Positions 21,173 through 31,238 of a stretch of DNA of 64,000 nucleotides are shown here, piece by piece. The first letter of the stretch is position 1; every line of letters begins with the position of its first letter. The notes below the pieces were generated by a model that saw nothing but the letters and a program-made list of their open reading frames with translations, had not been told where the DNA came from and made no database searches. Source of the stretch: Clavelina lepadiformis (Eukaryota > Chordata > Ascidiacea > Aplousobranchia > Clavelinidae); NCBI RefSeq assembly GCF_947623445.1, contig NC_135244.1, positions 4,154,001-4,218,000 of the forward strand, in the 5' to 3' direction. Both the position numbers and the translations under genes were made by a program.

Positions 21173-24100
21173 GTTACAAAGTACAGTATCTTCGAGGCAA
21201 GTATGACCTGACTGTATATAGAGTTAGACTTGTGGCTGTGTGAATCTAACCAAACCAAATTAAAAAATAAATAAGCTTACGCACAGCTTAAAAAGAACTT
21301 TACCATGTCTTAAAACACTAAATTAGAATAACAAATAATGTATATGATTGCAATACTGAATTTTGAATAATATCTACCATTTGTGGAACCTACTTCTGCA
21401 CATTTTTCTGTGCTGACAAATGCATTTCTTGTGTTAAATTAAAATATTACAGCTCTGTAGGTTAAAAGAGCAGTAAGCAACAACAAAACAAGAGATTTAC
21501 ACAATTCACGTAACAAGAAACACCAGTATTAAGTTAGTACTTCTGGCAGTTGTGGGTTAAAATCTTGACACTGGGCAAAGAAAAACTTTACAGTACCACA
21601 CAACAGTCTTGTCATTTCAACCGTGTTTGTCCTAATTTTTTTTTGGAAACAAAAGTCTTGCCTTCTTCTTCACCAGCTCTGTGTTTTCAATAACAAAATT
21701 CAATTTTTAAATACTATGATGTTAGAGTACAACGTTTTGCCCATAGACAAAACGTTTGCGAACACCTTTTAATTTCCTTAATCCAGATTGCAAAGTTTAC
21801 TGTTTTTGGGTGAGATAACCCCAGCGCAACAAGATAAAACGACAGCCATTACAGGCATAATTAATCTTTACCCCCGGTACATTTAGCAATTTTCCAACCT
21901 GTGCCTCATTCGATTTTTACTTGACGAAATGAAAAATTTTGTTTTTGACAAGGAATCCTTTGCACCAATTTCCAGGGCAAAAAGGGTGTAGTTTTTCGGG
22001 AGAGGAATGAGTTCTTGCCAATTTTTTTAATTGTTTTAAGTAAAATTTTTGGCAAAAAGCTTCCTTCTTGGGAAGTTACTCCCCCGACTGCAGAGTATGT
22101 CACAAGCATACCGGAGATTTTTGGGTGCAAAACAGCTTGCACACCAGCTCACCACTTCACCAGGTTGTTTCACATTGCGACAACTGGTGGCTATTTTTGT
22201 CGTTTACAGGTGATAATGATGAAAGTATTACCTTAGCGCCTTCATGCAAATATAGTATATAACACGACATAGGAACTAGCGATATAGGCCTATTTATCAA
22301 ATACAAATTTCGCCTTTCGGTTTGGATTGCACTTTGCTATTAGGTAAGTTTTCAAGTACATGAAGTAGGATATCTGGTCACTTTGTTCGCCAGCACACCA
22401 TTTTGCACACCACGTATAGTTACTACACACCGGCTCACCGCAGCGATTGTCTTTGCCCAATGCCCACCGGAGATCTCATCGAAAAGTGGCATATTCTGCA
22501 GTCAGTCTTAGGCACTTAACAAACTTTAAAATTTGGGAATTCCCCAGTACAAAACTAAATTGAGACATTAATAAAGATAAACAACTTATATTTATTGTCA
22601 AGTTAAAAACATTTTAAAGAGAAAACAACTTCTTTTAAACCACTAAGATTTATCCAATCTAAGGTCATTTTATCCAAAAGTATTATTAATTGAAACGCGT
22701 TATTCAGGTTTGGTTAGTTATGAACGCTATTATAGTGCAAAACATTTTCCGCTTCCATGTATGACGTTTAACTTATGACGTTTCGTCACTTCTAACTATT
22801 GATAAATCGCCTTATTCAAATAGAATACTCCGGCAGCAACAGAATACACTTTTTTTTTATTCTTCTTCAGTCGCCCAACAACTCAAATTTTGGTAATCAC
22901 GTTTTTTATGCACTCGTTTTTTACTGTCTCTCCATCCACTCTCCCAGATTCGCAACCAAACCATCCGCTTTTTTTTAGCATAAATCCTTTTTTCGTTCGC
23001 TGTTCTCTTCAAACGTTGCATCAGCCTGGCCAAGTTTGACCTCTGACGTATTTGTTTTTCAATTTCCAACCAGTTCAATCAAGGTCATCATATTATCATT
23101 TCTGATGCAGATGTTTTTCTGCACGTATGCTATGACGTGACACAGAGTCACGTGGTTTGGTTGTCACACATGCAATAGACGGGGTTGATACACTTCAAGT
23201 TCATAAGGAACTATCGGTGTGATCGTCCAAACAACTTAAATTTATTCCAGTAAATTGATAGAAAACTTGGACATGGCAATCAATGCCGGATTTACAATGT
23301 AGCAAAAGTAACATTTGCTAGGGTCCCCGCGTTTTCGGGAACCCCTGCGCTAAAGCCTTCTTCTTGTAACAAAAAAAAAGAAAGAAAAAAGCAAAAACAT
23401 TATGAGAAGAATATAGTATATTGAATACAGTAACTCCCAACCATGGGTTCGTGGAAAAGTTGTAGGAGAGTTTTGTACCGATTTTTAGCAAAAATATGGT
23501 GGTGGTTGCATGGTGGAACAGAGTGTTTACTTTTTTAGGCCTTATGTTACAAATAGTACGGTACACCTGATGAAGTAAGCTAAAGTTTGAAAAGCCTCGT
23601 GTTGAATAGTTAAAACTTTATCTTTCAAATGCAACAATATTTTCTTCTTTTTTTTAGATACTGAATTTAACACGGTTCAGCCACCATCAACTTTAAATAT
23701 TTCATTTTAGGTCGCCTATTATCATAGCGCATGACAAAAAATTATTTGCTCTTTTATGGTGACTATATTTTTAAAACATAGCAATATAAACTTGTCTACG
23801 GAAATTATAAGTAGCCGAAATGATTTTTTGGAAATTTTTATCTATAAAAGGTGTGACGTAACCATCACAGTGATTTCTTTAATTACATGACGATGCTTGT
23901 ATTGGATTGGATATTTTTATCGTTACGTAAACTTTAAACTTACGTTTATATGTCGATTTAATAACTCCGACGGCTGAACCAAGAAAATAACTGGAAAATT
24001 AGTATGAGGTTATCTGACCATACGCAAGGCATTTCTAGGACAGCTAATAATTAATCAGCAATAATCACGCCTTGAGGTGAGACTCGTTATAGCATCGAGA

Positions 24101-24571
24101 AATAGCCATAAACATCACCAAACTTCACCGGTCATCTCGCACAGCTAAAGGAGTGACTGAAGTCGCCACCTGTTATACGTCCAGTAGCGCAGTATATATT
24201 ATTATTTGTTACAAATGTCCCGGGGCTTTAAAAATGCTAATCATAGTGTTCATAAAACAGCAAAATGTTGGAAAAGCCTCCTTGGAGAATTTACACGAAA
24301 AATATAATTACAAGTTAACATCCAGTCTTGCAAGGTGTCAAAAGTCAAAGCAATGCCATCGATTCCTTGTTATTTTGAATGATAAAACAACAAGAAAAAA
24401 AGAAAATGTAAAGCGGTTTGGTATGGTTGCATTCAAGATTATTTATCTATGTAACATTGGTCTATATATGGAATGCTTTCTGTCTATTTTTCAGCTCGTT
24501 ACCATTTTGAGCAAAAAGAAGGCTGGGCCAATAACACGTTGATTTGTTTGCTTAGCGAGGACGCTGTACAC
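21173..24571. other. Unit 1 non-coding stretch
   Basis: About 3.4 kb upstream of the zinc-finger gene with no supported coding exon. Short open frames are conserved in unit 2 only because the DNA is recent duplicate sequence. It includes the 413-bp segment 22760-23172 that is missing from unit 2. Confidence 0.45.
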
Positions 24572-25057
24572 CAGGGGTGTCAAACTCAATCAAACCAGGG
24601 GCCAAAACTCAAAACTTATTTAACGCCGCGGGCCGTACGGATAAAACTTGATTGAACGTTTCGTGAAACGAGTACATGAATTGAAACAGGCAGCGAAACA
24701 ACACCAAATTTTTGATGTTTTTGACGATTTTTGACTGGGCTATTTTTGATTATTTTTCTCTGACGTAATTATGTTTCATTCATCTCCTTGCAAAAGCATT
24801 AAAGAATTAACAAACAATAAAGAAAAAAAAGCAGCCCAGATTCCAAGCGTTAGAATAAATCTATTTATTCTATCGTATGATGGGGCAACTGCTGTGCTGC
24901 TGTACAGTATTGTGCGATTTGTTATAATCTTGTTTCTTGCTTAAAAAAAGTAAGTTATACTGTACAAAGATCTCGCGGGCCGGAAATAGTTCAATGTATA
25001 AAATAACATTGCGGGCTAAGTTTTATTGTAAAGCGGGCCGGGAGTTTGACACGTATG
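24572..25057. mobile_element. hAT-type MITE, CAGGGGTGTCAAACTC family, copy 2
   Basis: Same family as 1419-1898. Perfect 8-bp duplication CTGTACAC at 24564-24571 and 25058-25065. The same insertion is present in unit 2 (37420-37906), so it predates the duplication. Confidence 0.9.
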
Positions 25058-26030
25058 CTGTACACGTTTAGCCGGACAGATGAAGATGATACTGCAACAC
25101 GCCCAAACGTCAGAAATGCACAATTTTCCCGATAACAAAGTTGCGAATGACAAAATCCTGACTGTACCTATAGCATACTATACATTCAAGTTTCAACCAT
25201 CGGCATTGTATTAATTGTAGATTGTTGACGACGTCTGTAGTGTTATTTGCCATTTATATAACTACAAACATTTAATGAAGTATTCAAAATATTTCGGTCG
25301 TATTAATGCCTCGCATATTTTTTGTGCTACAGGCCCCAAACCAGCTTAATCCGGTCCTGATGAAAATTATTTATTTAATTGAAAATGTACTGCATGTGTG
25401 CAAAATAAAATATTAGATTCATTCACAACAATTAAAGTGCCTAAACTTTAACAAAGATCGACTAAATTGCTTTGACATAAAACTAGCGACAATTAAGCGT
25501 ATCAAAATGAGTCCTCGTAGAACCTTGCCATTATCATCAAAATGTTGATGCTATCAAGTTGCCCACAAATTCGGTTTGAGCTGATTAAAAATCTATTTGT
25601 CAAATAGGAGTTGACAATAACTTACTTAAACTTTAATATTACCAGCTCTGAAAATCAATTTTTACTGTATTTCTGCCTCGTTTAAACTGAAGGGCAAGTG
25701 CAAAAAACAAATTGATTTTATATGAAAGAACACCACTCACTAAATATTCTGCTAAAATAGTTTTGAGTAATAATTCTTGGCTAGGTAATAATCAGCAAAA
25801 GAAAATCGCAAAATTTGCTTAAATTGTGACGTTGATCAAGGCTCGTGTGATGCCATACGCAATCGCAGACAACATTCGCAAATTCATAAATTTAACAATA
25901 CCTACTGTATATCATGTATGTATCTGTTACAGCTGTATAGATTGCTCTAACTGCCAACAGATTGATAGATGACAGCCTATAGCCCAAGCACGGCAACTAG
26001 TACGGTACTGGTTTGAACGGTAGTCTATTC

Positions 26031-26388
26031 CAGTGTTTCCCAATCTTTCTACACCGGAGGACCGGTAAAGATTTTAAAAAATGTTCACCGACCGGTAAAG
26101 ATTTTTAACAAAATGTTCACGGACCGGAAAGAAAAGATCATAGTGAATAGAACAGACATGTGTAATATTTTTCTTTATCAAAGTTGTCGTTACGTTTGCG
26201 GTATCAACGAAGCCAAGATGCGCCAGTTTTACTGCTGTGAATCGGCCAGGCGTAAAATGAGTTTTACAGGGAGTAACAACTTTGCAATGCTTATGAGTCC
26301 ATATTAAAACTAGCTTGGGAAAAAGCAAGATAGGCCTACTATGCTGACCGGCAAAAAAATTCCACAGACCGGCAGTTTGGAACCACTG
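26031..26388. mobile_element. hAT-like MITE with GGACCGG ends, unit 1
   Basis: It starts CAGTGTTTCCCAATC and ends CAGTTTGGAACCACTG, with sub-terminal GACCGGTAAAG/GACCGGC motifs. The flanking octamers GTCTATTC and GTCTATGC match at 7 of 8. Its duplicate is at 38888-39216, where an internal segment near the left end is shorter. Confidence 0.8.
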
Positions 26389-27144
26389 GTCTATGCAGTC
26401 CAAAAGATACCGTAACTTCACGGACGCAAAGGATTGGGCTAGAGGATTTTATATTTAAAACAATCGTAATTTAGTCACTTAGAATGCTTCACATTGCTAA
26501 TTTCTTAACACGACGCCTAATTAGACATAGGCTAAACTCCTATAACCTACACTTTTGACTTCAGTTGATTACCGCGCAAGAAAAACAACAGCAGCAGCTT
26601 GTTGTCAAGCAACTTGACTAATCTATGACATCACAAGAGCTTTGATCTACGTCACAAAGAAGGTCAAAACCTGAGACTTTTTGCGATTTTCTTTTGCCGA
26701 TAACTACGAAATATTTTTCAAAAATATTTTACCAGAATGTTCAGTTAACAGTGTTCTTTCATATAAGATCAACTTGTTTTTGGACTTGCCCTCACTTTAA
26801 AATTACCCATACTAATCGGCGATACGTTGATTAAAGTAACAATCGTCATAGTTCAGAAAAACAGCCTTTGTTGTTGAAACACTTTGCTTATTTTCATGCA
26901 AAATATCGTGAGAGAAGTGTACAACGATTTGAACAGAAATAGCGTAATCGTAAGGTAGATATGTAACTGATGTTCGTTCAAAAACTTATCACAATTTGGT
27001 GGGAGGCAATATGTCATGTAATTTGAATGCAGTTGTAGACCATCAATGCCAATCAACTACAGAAATTCGCTGCCTGCAGCAGGAGGGAGTATCACAGCGT
27101 GGGCTGATGACTACTTGCCGTATAGAACAAATGTGTCAAGTATG

Positions 27145-27220
27145 CAGTGGCGTAGCCAGAAAAAAAAATTGGGGGGGGCCAAATGTTTCATGAATTCAAG
27201 GGAACTACAAAGTGTTTGTT
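27145..27220. mobile_element. Truncated hAT-like element at the end of unit 1
   Basis: It begins CAGTGGCGTAGCCAG just after CAAGTATG, runs into a G-rich tract and stops at 27220, where similarity to unit 2 ends. The intact version is at 39975-40148, whose right flank carries the same CAAGTATG octamer. The duplication breakpoint therefore lies inside this element. Confidence 0.8.
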
Positions 27221-27587
27221 ACTTACAGAATGGTTATAGATTATATAGAATGGTTACCAGAGGTTAAAATAAAGACTTAGCTCTGTACCATGGTTTTACG
27301 CGCGTGACTGATCAGTGATTGAATCAAGGCCATAGCTATTTGGCGCATGAGCAATAGGCTACAAGTGTAGCTGCACTGCACCATATGATTATGAACGATT
27401 TTAACAAAAAAAGCATTTCGGCGATTCTAAGCTAGCGTGCAGCAAACTTTGAAACTTTAGAAACAATTCGTTCTAATGAGGGTGGTGAGCGGTTGCAGTC
27501 TATGAGCCCCGGCCCAAAATTTTCTTTGAGCCCAATTAAATAATAACTATGGACTTGTGGCGGTTAATGCCACACTTTCACACACAA
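27221..27587. other. Spacer between duplication units
   Basis: 367 bp that match neither unit nor, by eye, other parts of the window. It contains no open frame of note. It is either junction filler or the left flank of a larger original duplicated region. Confidence 0.6.
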
Positions 27588-28312
27588 GCATTTTCCTTTA
27601 AAAACTTGGCATTCTACGCATTTTTATACGTACCGCTAATTGCCTAAATTAGTGTATAGGCTTCTTATATAAACTCGTAGGACTATGTCTGTTCAGAGAT
27701 TCATTGAGTTCGGTTTCATTTGCTTCAATACAAGTTTTATCAACGTTTCTCATTTGACTAAAAACGTCGGTTTATTTCCAGTGCTAGTCGAGAAGAGCAC
27801 GGGGCCGTTACTGTAGTCAGATCATCTGGATACTGGAGTCAAGACTGGGCTGTCTCTCTCTCCTGCGGCTGAAGGCGACGCCCTTTAAGCGTTTTCCAAG
27901 TCGCTTCTCAGTTTGCACTCTACACTTTCAGCGTATCCAGAGGATGCCTCGTAACGCTTGTGTCCGTCTTTCGCCACAGGCGATTGCAAATCAAACGGCG
28001 TAGCCTACGTTTAACTGGGCCTAAATATCTGGAAAACTTTGTACAAAATAAATGCTAATAATTAATAATAATAGTGAATGAAGGGTGTTTAGATTGCCTG
28101 GCCAACTGACCGATAACGGCTTTACATTAGAAAACGATTTGATATTGAATGGTATATTATCCTGAGCATTGGCAAAATATAGAATGAAACAGTGGGCTTA
28201 TTATAAAAAGAAAAGTTGACTTTTTTCCGAACTCTACATATAGTCACGCAAACACAGTGCTAGCAAAACAACAAAACAAAAAAGCTTTGTTAAACACAGT
28301 TTGGAAAAATTC

Positions 28313-29092
28313 TCAATAAACAGTCCAGGTCACTTTCTTCAACTTCACGAAATCCGCTTGTAAAGTGCTTCGCATCCTATCGGTCATTTTTGGACATCCG
28401 TGAAAGAGTAAGGTGTTGATAGCCGGGCACATGCTCATTACGCCCTCTACCGATCGATCAGAAAGCTTCAAGCAATGATTTATGTGCAGTTCTTTCAGCG
28501 CAAGTCGCGGTGCGCCTGCACATAAGCTCAGGATTCCATCGTCAGTTACAGATGTGTCTGCAATATTAAGACATTCCAATCCGGGACACTTTGCAGCCAG
28601 AGCCTGCAGACTAGCATCGGAAATTTTCGTACAAGAGCCCACGTTTAGCTGTTTTAGATTCGGGCAATTTTCTGCCAGCGCTCGCAACGTCTCATCAGTA
28701 ACGTTGCAGCATCTTCTTAAATAGATTGTCTGGAGCAAAGGGCAGCCTTTGGAGAGGGCTATCACGCCGGCACTTGTTACCTGGTCACGAAACCCTTTTA
28801 CGGCATTCAAATCGACTTTTGCCAGTTGAAAACACACTTGCGATATTTGCAGGAGTAACGTATCAGTGACGTCACATTCACTTAAATCTATTACTCTCAG
28901 TCTTGGATAAAGCAGCAAGGTGATATTGACTTCATTGGCCAGGCCCCTCCTGCATAGCAAATAGAGGAGTCTCCTTTTAATAATGGGGGGTACAGTGCTT
29001 AGTGCGTTGCCGTATTTGGGCAAGTGTTTTGTGACGACATACATACTGGCGTTCACCAGAGAATCGATGCGACCATAGAAGTGATAGAACAT
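28313..29092 (-). CDS. AMN1: AMN1 homologue, copy 2
   Basis: 259 residues in one exon from the ATG at 29092, ending LKKVTWTVY. It has the same LRR architecture as the unit 1 copy. The first dozen residues differ (MFYHFYGRIDSLVNAS against MLYGCVDSLVNAS), and about 27 further replacements are spread across the repeats (for example LNVGSC for LNLGSC and IADTSV for IAATSV). By eye there are roughly 27 replacement changes and about 13 silent ones, close to the neutral expectation, while the frame stays open. A functional but relaxed or diverging paralogue is likely; positive selection is possible but not shown. Confidence 0.92.
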   Translation of the reverse strand: MFYHFYGRIDSLVNASMYVVTKHLPKYGNALSTVPPIIKRRLLYLLCRRGLANEVNITLLLYPRLRVIDLSECDVTDTLLLQISQVCFQLAKVDLNAVKGFRDQVTSAGVIALSKGCPLLQTIYLRRCCNVTDETLRALAENCPNLKQLNVGSCTKISDASLQALAAKCPGLECLNIADTSVTDDGILSLCAGAPRLALKELHINHCLKLSDRSVEGVMSMCPAINTLLFHGCPKMTDRMRSTLQADFVKLKKVTWTVY

Positions 29093-29611
29093 TTTGTCTT
29101 GCGTACACCCTAGAGCCTGCCTATCACCTGCTGAAAATAATGTTTTAAGGAAATGTAAAACAAAATTTTGTTAGTTTGATCTAAACGTAATGCATAGGTA
29201 TGACAAGCGGAAAGTGTTGATAACAACGAAAAACCACCACGTGCTCAAGAATAAAAACTGTCATATGAACATTATACAAAAGGAAAATAGATTTCACGAC
29301 AAGTCCAATTTGTTTTGAAACAATATTGAAAACACTCATGAACTACGAAAGCGCTAGTTACAGAATTGCACTTGATAACGACTAACGTTATGGTCAAAAA
29401 CTTACGCAATACGTATTTGCAACAACCTCCAACTAGGAGTGTATTATAAAAAGGTGTAGTACAGCTTCACCCTCTTTGCTTCATGACAAAACTGCAAGGA
29501 TCGCATCCAACAATTAGCTTGTGACACGATTTCGTTATATAAAATACGCGTGCGAACATGACGTTTCATGTGTAATTTGGAGAAATACCAAAGACACACT
29601 TAACTGCATGG

Positions 29612-30961
29612 CTACAACTGTTTGTACGACGATATAACGTTCTCTATCGAAACAAATGCGTTTACAAAGTCATCTTCTTCCATACCGTTCTTGGTATATT
29701 GATGCAGGTAGGCCCGTGCCCCGTACATTTGCCACGCTTTACTCACCACGTCATCTAGCGGTTTGACGCAAGAGGTCCCATTGCTTAGCAACGCAACGCT
29801 TTTTTCTATCTTTTCAAAAGGTCGGTTGATCTTCCATATTGGACACCTGGCTGAAGCGGGAATCCAGGCAGGGTAAAGGACAGGATTCTGGAAATCTGGA
29901 TTCTCGGACTCGAGAGGTGCAAGAGCTTGTTTTCCTCTCATCACTACTAAGTTGCTCACGTAGCGCGGATGACGACCTGTGTTATAAGATGTTGATGCGG
30001 AAAGCTTCCGGTGCCAGTCCAATCCCTCGTCCATGTAGAAATCAGTGATCATCATCTGATAAATTCTCTTCATGAGGGAGTCCCAGGAAAAGGTGGAATA
30101 AGCGACACTTGCCTGCGCAACATGCGGAATGGATTTAAGGTCCAGCATGGTGTACTGGCCATGACAGGCTGACGTGTAGACAATTTCGTTTAAAACATTA
30201 CGAAAGTTCATTGACGGGTTACCATCTGACGAGAAAGTGACTGGTTGCAGTAATGATGCTAAATGTTTGGCAACAACACCGTTAACATCATTAAAAGACA
30301 CATGTTTGATGCCCAAAAGTTTTTCGCAAATTCGATGGATGTGATCATTATGCAGAAGAATACTTGCATCTGAGGTATCGCAAGTGTGCGCTAACGAAAG
30401 CAGTGCATTGTAGCTTTGAACAGCAACTTCACCTTCCGTGTAGGGGCCTACAACAGGGTTCAATATGGAAGCATGGGGAAAAGCGTCTCTTAATGACCCA
30501 GTTATGTATGAACCCAATCCCGATCCTGTCCCACCAGCCAGGCTGGAAAGCACAAGAAAACCTCCAAAGTGGTCACATTTCTCAACTTCATGTTGCACCA
30601 TGTCCATGATAGGTTCCCTGCATTGAGGCGCGTGGACTTTATACCCGTACGACCAATTATTTCCGGAACCACTTTTTTGACAAAATTGTCCTTCTTTTGG
30701 ATAAGACCACCCTTTCCCTGACGTTCCTTGTAGGGCGCAGTTCACAGCTTTTGCCTCCATGTCAATCATAACCGATCGAGCTTCATGTTGTCCACTTCTA
30801 GCTTCCTGAAAGAACGTACTGAGTGAAGCATTCGTGTATTCCTCATTGGCATTTGATGACACTATCGAAGATGAGTGTTTTGCATCGTCATGTAAAATGC
30901 TGAGTAAATGATGACCAAGCTGAGTTCCACATTGCCCCAACTGAACAGTCAAACATGCCAT
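29612..30961 (-). CDS. TUBD1: Delta-tubulin, copy 2
   Basis: An intronless 449-residue paralogue of the gene at 16762-18111. The GTP signature GGTGSGLG, FCQKSGSGNNW and the C-terminal YLHQYTKNGMEEDDF are unchanged. About 12 residues differ (MACLTVQ for MACVTVQ, NPVVGPY for NPVVCPY, AKHLASL for AKQLASL), with a similar number of silent changes. Both copies therefore look functional and under constraint. The upstream 270 bp to the zinc-finger stop is also nearly identical to unit 1, so the two genes probably share regulation. Confidence 0.96.
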   Translation of the reverse strand: MACLTVQLGQCGTQLGHHLLSILHDDAKHSSSIVSSNANEEYTNASLSTFFQEARSGQHEARSVMIDMEAKAVNCALQGTSGKGWSYPKEGQFCQKSGSGNNWSYGYKVHAPQCREPIMDMVQHEVEKCDHFGGFLVLSSLAGGTGSGLGSYITGSLRDAFPHASILNPVVGPYTEGEVAVQSYNALLSLAHTCDTSDASILLHNDHIHRICEKLLGIKHVSFNDVNGVVAKHLASLLQPVTFSSDGNPSMNFRNVLNEIVYTSACHGQYTMLDLKSIPHVAQASVAYSTFSWDSLMKRIYQMMITDFYMDEGLDWHRKLSASTSYNTGRHPRYVSNLVVMRGKQALAPLESENPDFQNPVLYPAWIPASARCPIWKINRPFEKIEKSVALLSNGTSCVKPLDDVVSKAWQMYGARAYLHQYTKNGMEEDDFVNAFVSIENVISSYKQL

Positions 30962-31238
30962 ACTGCAAAGTCACGAAGCCTTTACCCACAAAAACATTGA
31001 CCTACCTCTGCATTGAAAACAAACTGTTATACAAAGTTATATTAAATTTAGAAGTTATTTGGATTATAAGAAATTTAAAAATGTGTCAAAAATATGGAAA
31101 AACCTGAAACTATTACAATGTAAATATTGAAATAACAAAGAACTAAAAAAAATGACATTCCACCAATGACAACAGGATACAATTCATACAGTTTTTTGAG
31201 CAAAATCAGTGTTTCGCTATTCACAACATTTCAGACCC

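Larger units (their letters stand above)
14596..27220. repeat. Segmental duplication unit 1 (about 12.6 kb)
   Basis: Direct tandem partner of 27588-40049. Similarity starts at GCACTTTTCTTTAAAAAC on the left and ends inside a hAT-like element at 27220 on the right. Identity is high throughout, about 98% over the delta-tubulin gene by eye and lower over AMN1. The unit carries AMN1, TUBD1 and the zinc-finger gene on the minus strand. Unit-specific segments are 15076-15244 (169 bp, replaced by 17 bp in unit 2) and 22760-23172 (413 bp, absent from unit 2). Confidence 0.95.

Noticed and set aside
22857-23078. 73-codon lysine/arginine-rich minus-strand frame in the unit 1-only segment
   Set aside because: It starts at TTG right after a stop, has no ATG, no obvious splice partners and is absent from unit 2. 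Coding is not supported.
24153-24542. 129-codon plus-strand frame, with an exon-like stretch RYHFEQKEGWANNT just before a hAT insertion
   Set aside because: Candidate donor and acceptor phases do not join the exon-like pieces in any frame, and conservation in unit 2 only reflects recent duplication.
23283-25365. Possible 2-kb transposon between GCCGGATTTAC and CCGGATTAAGC-like motifs
   Set aside because: The ends do not form a convincing inverted repeat and no target duplication was found.
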